This document shows positions 1 through 6,921 of a stretch of 13,097 nucleotides of DNA, in pieces. The notes beneath the pieces were generated by a model. It was not told the DNA's origin and made no database searches. It saw only the letters and a program-made list of their open reading frames with translations. A program made the translations under genes and the position numbers. Origin of the DNA: Acidobacteriota bacterium. Its GTDB lineage: Bacteria; Acidobacteriota; Terriglobia; Bryobacterales; Bryobacteraceae. The stretch covers positions 1 through 13,097 of the forward strand of contig CANIFK010000060.1 of assembly GCA_947466555.1 (NCBI GenBank), given 5' to 3'. How positions within the stretch are numbered: the stretch's first letter is position 1; the number at the start of each line of letters is the position of its first letter.

Positions 1-779
1 CTTTGGAATCGCTCCGCCGGGTTTTTCTGCAGCGCCCGGTCAACAAGGGCGTCGAACTCTTTCGGCAGAGAGGGAACCCATCTGGAGACCGGCGGCGGCG
101 TAAATTCAATCTGCGCCCTCATCACCGCGTACTGCTCAACTCCGTCGAAGGGTCTCCGCCCCGTCAGCATCTCATACAGAACTACGCCCACCGCATAAAG
201 ATCGGCCCGCCAGTCTGTGGTGGCCAGCCCTCGCACCTGTTCCGGCGCCATGTAGAAAACGGTGCCAACGGCCATCCCTTGGCCTGTCTGACCGGGCTCC
301 CCGTACTGTTTCGCTAATCCGAAGTCGGTAAGCTTTACCGTTCCGTATCGATCCAGAAGGATATTGGCAGGCTTAACATCCCGATGAACCACGCCGTGGT
401 GATGGGCCATGATGAGCGCGTTCAAGACCTGTTCGGCTACACGGATACTCGCTTCGACAGTTAAAGCCCCCCGTTGCAAAACGGAGCTAAGTGATTCACC
501 ATCCACGACTTCCATAACCAGAACGATGGTGGATCCTTCGCAGAAAGCTGTCCGGACCTGGGCAATGTTCGGATGATCCAGTTTCGCCTGTAATTGGATC
601 TCGCGAAGAAACCGGTGTGCCTGGTCGAGATCGTGGCCATAGTTCTCGGCCAGCATCTTCATCGCCTCCAACCGGCCGGTGACGGAGTTCACTACCTGAT
701 AGACGACGCCACAAGCACCCTCTCCAATGATTCCGGTTACCCGGTATGGACCGACGGCATCTCCCGGTTGGAATCGCAT
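1..779 (-). CDS. Hanks-type Ser/Thr protein kinase, catalytically intact, C-terminus cut by window edge
   Basis: Reading leftward from ATG 779, the frame stays open to the edge (about 259 residues seen). It is a near-complete eukaryotic-like kinase domain: a glycine-rich loop (GEGACG, residues 19-24), the ATP-anchoring lysine K41, the alpha-C glutamate E60, the catalytic loop HRDVKPAN (D134, N139), DFG at 152-154, an APEQ motif and a DLYAVG helix-F motif. Everything needed for phosphotransfer to Ser/Thr is present. There is no N-terminal signal, so the domain is cytoplasmic. Any transmembrane or sensor region would lie beyond the edge. It starts 5 bp after the stop of the upstream pseudokinase gene on the same strand, which suggests co-transcription and coupled translation. 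The kinase call is firm; substrates and the C-terminal architecture are unknown. Confidence 0.93.
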   Translation of the reverse strand, partial: MRFQPGDAVGPYRVTGIIGEGACGVVYQVVNSVTGRLEAMKMLAENYGHDLDQAHRFLREIQLQAKLDHPNIAQVRTAFCEGSTIVLVMEVVDGESLSSVLQRGALTVEASIRVAEQVLNALIMAHHHGVVHRDVKPANILLDRYGTVKLTDFGLAKQYGEPGQTGQGMAVGTVFYMAPEQVRGLATTDWRADLYAVGVVLYEMLTGRRPFDGVEQYAVMRAQIEFTPPPVSRWVPSLPKEFDALVDRALQKNPAERFQ

Positions 780-784
780 GGGCC

Positions 785-1789
785 CTAGGCACCGCCGTAG
801 AGGAGGACGAGGATTGCAATCGCCAGGAATAGCATCCCGGCAGCCAACGCAACGATGGCGGGTGAGATCGCGGCCGGTCGCACAACCGCGACGGTGGGCG
901 CCGGAGCCGATGGCACGGTGGGTTCGGGGACCGCCGGCTGAGGCACGTAGACAGTGCCGGGGTTCAGAATCGCGTGATAAAACTCGCGGGCCGATTGGTA
1001 GCGATCATTCGGGTTCTTCGCGAGTGCTTTTAAGATCACAGCGTCGAGGACGCCGTTAATGACCGGATTGTGCCGGCTGGGCGGGTCTGGCTGCTGCTGT
1101 ACATGCGCCATCATCACCTCGTACTCGGCCTTCTGGTTGAACGGCGGACGTCCCGTAACCAGCGCGTAAAATACGCAGCCGATCGAATAGACATCGATGC
1201 GCGGGTCGAGGGAAGAGACGCCATGGAAGACTTCCGGCGCCGTATATGTGGCGCTACCGACGATGGTTCCAGCGCGAGTCACGCTCGGGTCTGCAGCGGT
1301 CTTCGCCGCTGAAAAACCGGTTAACTTGATCAGTTTTTCGGGTGTAATCAGGATATTCGCAGGGGAAATCTCGCGATGAACCACGCCGGCTGCATGGGCG
1401 GCGTCGGCGGCGGCGAGTACCTGCAATACGGAACGAACCCCTTCTTCGGTGTCCATCGGACCGAGTTCCAGCCGATCGGCGAGCGTTACCGCTTCAATCG
1501 CTTCGACCGAAATTGCCAGTTGTCCACCAAGTTCAATAACGCCGTGACAGGTGAGGATGTTGGGGTGCTGGAGTGTGGCGAGGATGCGGCTTTCCCGCAT
1601 GAAACGTGCCGACCGCTCCGGATCGTGCTGCACGCTCTCGGGCAGAATCTGCAGTTGCTCGATTCGGCTGCTGGCTACGTTCCGCGCCCGAAAAGCGATG
1701 CGTTTGCTGGAACTATCCAGGTAGTCCAACAACTCATAACCGTTGATGGTTTGTCCGATGGTAAGAGGCACAGGCGAGTCTCTCACCAT
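785..1789 (-). CDS. Tail-anchored pseudokinase (Ser/Thr kinase fold, catalytic residues lost)
   Basis: The 334-residue protein has a kinase-like domain (about 10-275), a Pro/Ala/Val-rich linker (about 278-305) and one C-terminal transmembrane helix (about 306-331) with almost nothing after it. The topology is therefore cytoplasmic domain, membrane anchor. The fold is clear from the conserved alpha-C glutamate (E66), HPNIL, the catalytic-loop asparagine N145, TAPE, DVYSIG and GRPPF. The catalytic residues are not: the glycine loop is replaced by DYLDSSSKR, the ATP lysine by Q47, HRD by HRE (E140), the catalytic-loop lysine by S142, and DFG by GFS (G158-S160). I read it as inactive for phosphotransfer, probably a membrane scaffold or allosteric partner of the active kinase 5 bp downstream. 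The start ATG 1789 fits the kinase N-terminus, but no good Shine-Dalgarno is visible. Residual or unusual catalysis cannot be excluded. Confidence 0.9.
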   Translation of the reverse strand: MVRDSPVPLTIGQTINGYELLDYLDSSSKRIAFRARNVASSRIEQLQILPESVQHDPERSARFMRESRILATLQHPNILTCHGVIELGGQLAISVEAIEAVTLADRLELGPMDTEEGVRSVLQVLAAADAAHAAGVVHREISPANILITPEKLIKLTGFSAAKTAADPSVTRAGTIVGSATYTAPEVFHGVSSLDPRIDVYSIGCVFYALVTGRPPFNQKAEYEVMMAHVQQQPDPPSRHNPVINGVLDAVILKALAKNPNDRYQSAREFYHAILNPGTVYVPQPAVPEPTVPSAPAPTVAVVRPAAISPAIVALAAGMLFLAIAILVLLYGGA

Positions 1790-1854
1790 AATCGGCGCTT
1801 CGGTCGTTTCGCTTTAGTCTTCCGGGAAAGTCGGTACTAAGGGCATTCCGGTAC

Positions 1855-1875
1855 TGGGGGGCTGCGCGCCCCCCA
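1855..1875 (-). terminator. GC-rich hairpin after the GH88 gene
   Basis: An 8-bp perfect stem (1855-1862 with 1868-1875, including six consecutive G:C pairs) closes a 5-nt loop. It begins 6 bp past the GH88 stop codon, in the gap before the pseudokinase gene. There is no T-tract on either strand, so it is not a canonical intrinsic terminator. It could be a weak or factor-assisted terminator, or a 3'-end stabiliser that separates the peptidase/hydrolase pair from the kinase pair. Confidence 0.4.
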
Positions 1876-1881
1876 ATATCC

Positions 1882-3210
1882 CTAGCTCCAGAACGTCAGA
1901 TACGGCTTCGACTCGGCAAGGCGCTGGATATAGAGCGCCAACTCGCGAGCGTGGTAATCGCCCCACATGCAGGATTCTCCACACGGGACTTTGCGGCCTT
2001 CCGGGATGTGGTCCCAGCCGTTGGGCCGATGATAAACGGAGTGCAACAGCAGCCCTTGGTGGCTGGGATCGGTGCTGAGGTAGGGTTCGTCGAAGATCGT
2101 ATTCGCGACCGTCAACCCTGCCGCGATGTACTTCGACTCTCCGGTCAACTTGCCAAGCCGAAGCAACCCTTGCGCGCCGATGGCCGCAGCTGACGAGTCG
2201 ACCGGTTCGAAATCGTTAAACGGCTCGGCCGGCCGGTTGCGATAGTCGCCCATGTGCGCCAGACCCGGTGCCCCCGTGTCCCAGTAAGGAACGCCGCATG
2301 TGGGGGTCTGTTCAATGTAGAAATCGCAGGTGGCCTTGGCGGCGCGCAGCATGAAGGCTGGGGCTTCAACGCCCGTTGCCGCGAAGAACTCCAGCTGTTC
2401 GGCAAAGCCAAGCATTGCCCACGCCAGTCCGCGCGTCCAGGTGGTGAACGGTGAATACCCTTGTTGTGAACTGGGGCATCGTGCGTTTCCATCATTGCGG
2501 TTGAAGACAATCTCATGCACGGTGCGCCCTGCCAGCGTGTCGTAGGAATCGCGCCCCGTACCGTAGAAGACGTTGTACTCAGCCGTCGCCCGAGCGTGAT
2601 CGATCAGGCGGTCCAGCAAGGAGATCTTTTGATCGTTCTCGCCCATGAGGACATGCCCCAGCTTATGGCTAACGGCCAAGGCTCGGAGCGAACGGATGGT
2701 GTCTACGAATAGGGAATGGGGCCCGTTGAACGAATAGATGTATCCGCCGCCACCGCGAATGCTGGACCACCGTGCGGCCTGGACCGCGCCGGTGCACTGG
2801 AGGGCCAATACATAGAAATTCCGTTCCCATTCGTTGGCTGGAATGCGCCCCTCGTCCATCAGGCGGAGCAGATTTCCATAGGTGGAAACGTTGTTGAAGC
2901 CATGGTCATGCACACCGACGTGGGTAATATGTGGTGCCATGAGATCCACCGTGCGCTTGCGGCCCTGTTCGAGAAACCACTGCTCGCCAGTCGCGTCGTA
3001 CTGGAGGATGGCGGCTCCGAATTGGAAGCCCTGTGTCCACTCCGTCCAACCGCGCGAGGTATAGCGCCCCTTGACCGTGAATACGGGTGCGCCGGCCGCC
3101 GGTTCCCACGCCTCTTCGAGCGCACGAATCTTTGATGCCGATGCCGTCCAGAGTTTGCCAATGCGCGGCAACAGGGCCGCTGGGGTGAGTTCGTTTTGAA
3201 TGTGAATCAT
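1882..3210 (-). CDS. GH88-family unsaturated glucuronyl hydrolase-like protein
   Basis: The 442-residue protein resembles unsaturated glucuronyl hydrolases, (alpha/alpha)6-barrel enzymes. They hydrate the double bond of the unsaturated uronic acid that polysaccharide lyases leave on oligosaccharides, and so release it. Family landmarks in order are HDHGF with D102 (equivalent of the first catalytic Asp of Bacillus UGL), HSLFVD with D170 (second catalytic Asp), TTWTRGLAWAMLGFA, PYWDTGAPG and DSSAAAIGAQGLL. No signal peptide is seen, so it is probably cytoplasmic and acts on imported oligosaccharides. I chose ATG 3210 over an in-frame ATG at 3246 because 3210 forms an ATGA overlap with the upstream peptidase stop; the longer form would add 12 residues lying inside the peptidase gene. 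GH105 (unsaturated rhamnogalacturonyl hydrolase) is a related alternative, but the SSAAAI region favours GH88. The exact substrate is not determinable. Confidence 0.88.
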   Translation of the reverse strand: MIHIQNELTPAALLPRIGKLWTASASKIRALEEAWEPAAGAPVFTVKGRYTSRGWTEWTQGFQFGAAILQYDATGEQWFLEQGRKRTVDLMAPHITHVGVHDHGFNNVSTYGNLLRLMDEGRIPANEWERNFYVLALQCTGAVQAARWSSIRGGGGYIYSFNGPHSLFVDTIRSLRALAVSHKLGHVLMGENDQKISLLDRLIDHARATAEYNVFYGTGRDSYDTLAGRTVHEIVFNRNDGNARCPSSQQGYSPFTTWTRGLAWAMLGFAEQLEFFAATGVEAPAFMLRAAKATCDFYIEQTPTCGVPYWDTGAPGLAHMGDYRNRPAEPFNDFEPVDSSAAAIGAQGLLRLGKLTGESKYIAAGLTVANTIFDEPYLSTDPSHQGLLLHSVYHRPNGWDHIPEGRKVPCGESCMWGDYHARELALYIQRLAESKPYLTFWS

Positions 3211-4418
3211 TTTTCTGTCAGTGACTTCAGAATCAGTGCGGCCCACTGCGGGCCTTTATAGGAGTCGGGTGTGTCTTCGTACGACTCGTCGATGGAATGC
3301 GATCCCTGGGCCGCGCCGCCGCCGCCGATGGTGATGGCAGGAATCCCAAGGCTCATGGGGATGTTGGCGTCGGTGGAGCCGGAACGGGTGGCGAAGATCG
3401 TCACGCCCGCGCCTTTGGCCGCGGCCATCGCCTTCTGCACGATGGGCAACGAATCCGGCGGTTCGGCGGCGGGGCGCAGGCCCATCGTCTTAATCTCCAG
3501 ATCGAGCGCCGCTTTCGAGTTCGGCCAGCGCTGCTTTTCCGCGTCCAGCCCGGCCTGGAAAGCGGCGCGTAGCCGTTCGTCGAGTGTCTTTAGCTCGCTG
3601 GCCGATTCACTCCGGATGTCGACCTCCATGCTGACCGAAATCGGAATGGAGTTGACGCTTGTTCCGCCTTCCACTCGGCCAATGTTGAAGGTTGTTTTCG
3701 GCGTTGCCGGTACCTGGATATCGGCGATGCGGGCGATAGCGCGGCCCATGGCATGCGCCGGATTGGGCATCCCGAACGCCCCGTAACTGTGCCCGCCGCG
3801 GCCTTTGTAGGTCACCAGATACCGATTGCTTCCAACCCCACGCGTTGTCAAGGACGTTCCGGTTCCATCGACGGAAATGAAGGCGTCAACCTGCCCCTTC
3901 AACTCCTTGGTAAACAGGTGCCGCATGCCGCGCAGGTCGCCTTGGCCCTCCTCGCCGACGGTGGCGACGAAGAGGATCGTTCCGTTGAAGGTTGATTTGT
4001 GTTTCTGAAAGGCTTTGGCGACTGTCAGCACCGAGGCCAACCCGCGGCAATCATCGCCCATTCCGAGGCCCTTCAACTTGGCGCCGTCTTTCTTTACGGT
4101 CACATCCATGCCTTCGGGAAAGACGGTATCCAAATGGGCGCTGAAAACGATCAGCGGCTTCGGCGCATTCGAGCCAGGCCACCGGCTTATGATATTCCCT
4201 TCGCTGTCGGTTCGGATGTCGACAAGGCCGAGCGAACCCAGCCTTTTGGCGTACTCTTTGCCGCGTTCCAATTCCTTGAACGGCGGGGCCGGTATCTGGC
4301 AAATACTGATCTGCTGCTCCAGCGTCCAGGCCTTGTCTGACCGGATCGTTTCCAAAATGAGGTCAAAGTTCTGCGCGGTTGCCGCGAGGGGGAATAGCAA
4401 TAGAAGCAGGCGGAGCAT
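3207..4418 (-). CDS. Secreted M20-family zinc metallopeptidase
   Basis: The 403-residue protein has a Sec-type signal peptide (MLRLLLLLFPLAATA, cleavage near residue 15). The M20/M28-clan co-catalytic zinc layout is complete: H95 and D97 in SAHLDTVF, bridging D122 in GLGMGDD, general base E156 and ligand E157 in TVGEEG, D184 in ISVDG, and H374 in GSHSIDE. The usual M20 dimerisation domain lies between (about 200-310, with GGHSYGAFG and GGTSVNSIP). It likely acts in the periplasm as an aminopeptidase, dipeptidase or carboxypeptidase of the peptidase T-like branch. It is the first gene of a two-gene unit with the GH88 hydrolase (ATGA overlap). A GAGGG stretch lies only 2 nt before the ATG, closer than usual. 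Family assignment is secure; substrate specificity is not. Confidence 0.93.
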   Translation of the reverse strand: MLRLLLLLFPLAATAQNFDLILETIRSDKAWTLEQQISICQIPAPPFKELERGKEYAKRLGSLGLVDIRTDSEGNIISRWPGSNAPKPLIVFSAHLDTVFPEGMDVTVKKDGAKLKGLGMGDDCRGLASVLTVAKAFQKHKSTFNGTILFVATVGEEGQGDLRGMRHLFTKELKGQVDAFISVDGTGTSLTTRGVGSNRYLVTYKGRGGHSYGAFGMPNPAHAMGRAIARIADIQVPATPKTTFNIGRVEGGTSVNSIPISVSMEVDIRSESASELKTLDERLRAAFQAGLDAEKQRWPNSKAALDLEIKTMGLRPAAEPPDSLPIVQKAMAAAKGAGVTIFATRSGSTDANIPMSLGIPAITIGGGGAAQGSHSIDESYEDTPDSYKGPQWAALILKSLTEK

Positions 4419-4450
4419 TACCCTCTATTGTGCCAAGGTTCCGTCATTGA

Positions 4451-4722
4451 ATGCCTCTGAACCGTCGCACGCTGCTCTGGGGCTTGGGCCTTTCGATTCG
4501 TCGTCCCGATGGCAATGGAGCGAACAACCGGTCTGAATCGGAGATGGCAAGCGCCCGCAATCCCGTGTTGAAGGCATGCAAGGCGAAGGAGGTTGCGTTT
4601 CTCAACATAGTTCCACCCAACAGGTGCAAAAGATGATCAAAGAAGGTGTCATGATTGGTTCCGGTGGACAGGAAGCGGCGGAAAAGGGCCGCCAGTTCAC
4701 CAAACGGACAACGCCGTGGTAA
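4451..4722 (+). pseudogene. Possible decayed gene remnant in the divergent gap
   Basis: This covers most of the 4419-4715 gap, where I see no confident intact gene. Two coding-like fragments lie in different plus-strand frames. From ATG 4451 the first residues (MPLNRRTLLWGLGLS) look like a Tat-type export signal, but the frame then becomes featureless and stops at 4636. A second frame is open from 4537 to TAA 4722; its last part (about 4621-4722) is Lys/Gly-rich and looks like a natural protein C-terminus ending FTKRTTPW. The two could be the ends of one exported protein whose middle was deleted or frameshifted. The second frame alone could instead be a 48-residue ORF from ATG 4576, but that ATG lacks a well-spaced ribosome-binding site. 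I do not recognise a family. The stop overlaps the GTG start of the PQQ gene. No clear sigma70 promoter for either flanking gene was found here. Confidence 0.3.
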
Positions 4723-6491
4723 ACCGAACACTTCTTTTCCTCACTGCAATCACACTCTCCGCACAAACGAACTGGCCCACCTGGTCGGGCGGCAACGATG
4801 GCAATCGCTATTCGCCCCTGAAGCAGATCACCAAGGCCAATGCCAAGAACCTGAAGGTGGCCTGGGAGTTTCACTCCGGAGACGCCGACGCGCGCGGCCG
4901 GACGATGATCCAATGCACGCCTTCTGTGATCGACGGCGTGCTGTACGGCACAACCCCGACCCTGATGGCGGTGGCGCTTGACGCCGCAAGCGGCAAGGAG
5001 ATCTGGCGCTTCGATCCGGTCGACGTCCGCAGTCGCGGCGTCAACCGCGGCGTGATGTACTGGGCCGATGGCGCCGACAAACGGGTGCTGTTCTCCGCGG
5101 GCAACTATCTTTACGCGCTCGACGCCAAGACTGGGAAAGTGATCCCGGGCTTTGGGGCGAATGGCCGTGTTGACATGTCCAAGGAGTTGGATCGCGATCC
5201 CGTCGGCGCCTTCAACGGCGCCACCACGCCGGGCATCGTCTACAAGGACCTGATCATCATGGGTTCGAGCGTTGGTGAGGGCCCTCGTGCCGCCGCTCCG
5301 GGCCACATTCGCGCCTATGACGCCCGCACCGGCAAGCGCCGCTGGATCTTCCACACCATTCCACACCCCGGTGAAGTTGGTTACGAGACGTGGCCGAAAG
5401 ATGCGTGGAAAACGATTGGCGGAACGAATAATTGGGGCGGAATGAGCCTCGATGAAAAGCGTGGTGTTGTCTATGTCAGCCTTGGTTCCCCCGCCTTCGA
5501 TTTCTATGGCGGCGACCGCGTCGGGGATAACCTGTTCGGCAACGCCATTGTTGCGCTGGAGGCTTCGACGGGCAAACGGATCTGGCATTACCAAACCCTT
5601 CACCATGACGTTTGGGACTGGGATCTTCCGGCCAATCCGAATCTCGTTAAGTGGAACGGCAAGGACGCCCTTGCGCAGATCACAAAACAAGGCTTCGTCT
5701 TCGTGCTTGACCGCGAAACCGGCAAGCCGCTCATTCCCGTCGAAGAGCGTCCAGTCCCGTCGAGCGACATGCCCGGAGAAGTCGTATCGAAAACGCAGCC
5801 GTTCCCGGTGAAGCCGCCGCCGTTCTCCTCCCAGAAATTCGAACCCAGTGACGTCACGCCCGAAGCCGAAGCCCAGATCAAACGCCAACTCGCCGACCTC
5901 AGAAATGGCGGCATGTTCGCGCCCCCTTCCAGGCAGGGAACTGTTGTCCTCCCCGGCACCCTCGGCGGCGGCCTGTGGGGCGGCGCCGCGGCCGATCCGG
6001 CCGGCAACCTGTACGTCAATTCGCAAAATGTCGCCAGTGTCCACCAGTTGATTGACGCCGCGCCCAACTCGCCCTATCCCTACGCCCTCAAAGGCTATAC
6101 CAAGATTCGTGACGACAAAGGCAAATCCGGCGCCAAACCGCCGTGGGGCTTGCTGACTGCCATTAACCTAAACAAGGGTGAGTTCAGTTGGCAGAAGATT
6201 TTCGGCAAGGATCCTAGCACGCCCAAGGAAGTCGGCACGGAAAACATGGGCGGCCCCGCCGTTAGCGCCAGCGGACTGCTCTTCATCGGCGCGACGAAGG
6301 ACGAACTGTTCCGCGTCTACGATACGGCGACGGGAGCGATTTTGTTTGAACACAAATTGCCCGCTGGTGGCTATGCCACTCCCGCTATCTACAGCGTGAA
6401 CGGGAAACAGTACATCGCTATCGCCTGTGGCGGCGGCGGGCGAATGACGACAAAATCAGGAGATGCTTACGTTGCGTTTGCTCTGCCTTAG
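4716..6491 (+). CDS. PQQ-dependent quinoprotein dehydrogenase (periplasmic, glucose dehydrogenase-like)
   Basis: The 591-residue exported protein has a short signal peptide (MVNRTLLFLTAITLSA) followed by an eight-bladed PQQ beta-propeller. Diagnostic segments are WPTWSGGNDGNRYSPL at the mature start, repeated blade motifs such as ALDAKTGKVIPGFG and VALEASTGKRIWHYQ, NNWGGMS, the active-site-region motif HHDVWDWDLPA (296-306), TKQGFVFVLDRETG with K324, and GGGLWGGAA. It oxidises an alcohol, aldose or similar substrate and passes electrons to an acceptor. It carries no CxxCH heme motif of its own, so it needs an external acceptor. The next gene, a pentaheme cytochrome overlapping by 29 bp, is the obvious candidate. 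GTG 4716 is chosen because it is the only start that keeps the signal peptide. It overlaps an upstream TAA (4720-4722). The sequence suits the glucose dehydrogenase branch, but the true substrate is unknown. Confidence 0.92.
   Translation: MVNRTLLFLTAITLSAQTNWPTWSGGNDGNRYSPLKQITKANAKNLKVAWEFHSGDADARGRTMIQCTPSVIDGVLYGTTPTLMAVALDAASGKEIWRFDPVDVRSRGVNRGVMYWADGADKRVLFSAGNYLYALDAKTGKVIPGFGANGRVDMSKELDRDPVGAFNGATTPGIVYKDLIIMGSSVGEGPRAAAPGHIRAYDARTGKRRWIFHTIPHPGEVGYETWPKDAWKTIGGTNNWGGMSLDEKRGVVYVSLGSPAFDFYGGDRVGDNLFGNAIVALEASTGKRIWHYQTLHHDVWDWDLPANPNLVKWNGKDALAQITKQGFVFVLDRETGKPLIPVEERPVPSSDMPGEVVSKTQPFPVKPPPFSSQKFEPSDVTPEAEAQIKRQLADLRNGGMFAPPSRQGTVVLPGTLGGGLWGGAAADPAGNLYVNSQNVASVHQLIDAAPNSPYPYALKGYTKIRDDKGKSGAKPPWGLLTAINLNKGEFSWQKIFGKDPSTPKEVGTENMGGPAVSASGLLFIGATKDELFRVYDTATGAILFEHKLPAGGYATPAIYSVNGKQYIAIACGGGGRMTTKSGDAYVAFALP
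6458..6462 (+). promoter_or_regulatory. AGGAG ribosome-binding site inside the end of the PQQ gene
   Basis: AGGAG directly abuts ATG 6463 with no spacer, but sits 9 nt before an in-frame TTG at 6472. The spacing favours TTG 6472 as the start of the cytochrome gene. Both choices leave an intact signal peptide and the same mature protein. Confidence 0.5.
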
Positions 6492-6921
6492 TCTCTTCGT
6501 CGTGATGGCCGCAGACCAACCCATTCCCTACAGCCACAAGAAGCACGTTGCCATGGGCCTGGAATGCTCCGGATGTCACACGATGCCCGGCAAAGGCGAA
6601 GCGGCCACCTATCCCGCGGAATCAACGTGCATGCAGTGCCACACCAGCGTGAAGAAGGAAAGCCCGGCGATCAAACTGCTTACGAAGCATGCGGAAGAGA
6701 AGAAACCGGTACCGTGGGTGAGGATTTATAAACTGCCCGAATACGTGTGGTTTTCGCACAAAATACACACGAAAGATGCGAAATGCACGCAATGTCACGG
6801 CGACGTGGCGTCGAAGGACGTCCTGGTGAAGGAAAAGCCGATCGACATGAACTCCTGCATGAACTGCCACGACGAACACAAGGCCTCCAATGAATGCAAT
6901 CTTTGTCACAATCCTGCTTAG
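6463..6921 (+). CDS. Periplasmic pentaheme c-type cytochrome (c3/c7-like)
   Basis: The 152-residue protein has a signal peptide (about 1-17) and five CxxCH heme c sites: CSGCH 35-39, CMQCH 56-60, CTQCH 108-112, CMNCH 132-136 and CNLCH 145-149. Distal histidine candidates lie in SHKKH (H25, H28), at H76, in FSHKIH (H99, H102) and at H139, enough for bis-His ligation of the hemes. The repeated pattern of SHxxH followed by CxxCH is typical of cytochrome c7/class III domains; the VPWVRIY...FSHKIH stretch also resembles multiheme subunits of alternative complex III and related respiratory proteins. Its role is electron transfer, most simply from the PQQ enzyme encoded just upstream (29-bp overlap). 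ATG 6463 is the longest start; TTG 6472 has better Shine-Dalgarno spacing. The last heme motif is encoded within the overlap with the next gene. Confidence 0.92.
   Translation: MLTLRLLCLSLFVVMAADQPIPYSHKKHVAMGLECSGCHTMPGKGEAATYPAESTCMQCHTSVKKESPAIKLLTKHAEEKKPVPWVRIYKLPEYVWFSHKIHTKDAKCTQCHGDVASKDVLVKEKPIDMNSCMNCHDEHKASNECNLCHNPA

Noticed and set aside
3211..3246. 12-residue longer start for the GH88 protein (ATG 3246)
   Set aside because: It would lie inside the peptidase gene; ATG 3210 forms a classic ATGA overlap and gives a normal-length enzyme.
3271..4536. Plus-strand open frames across the M20 peptidase gene
   Set aside because: They are shadows of a gene whose full zinc-site set is visible on the minus strand.
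4602..6044. 480-codon open frame on the minus strand opposite the PQQ gene
   Set aside because: It has no domain or motif logic and lies fully antisense to a well-supported gene. High GC and codon bias keep the reverse frame free of stops.
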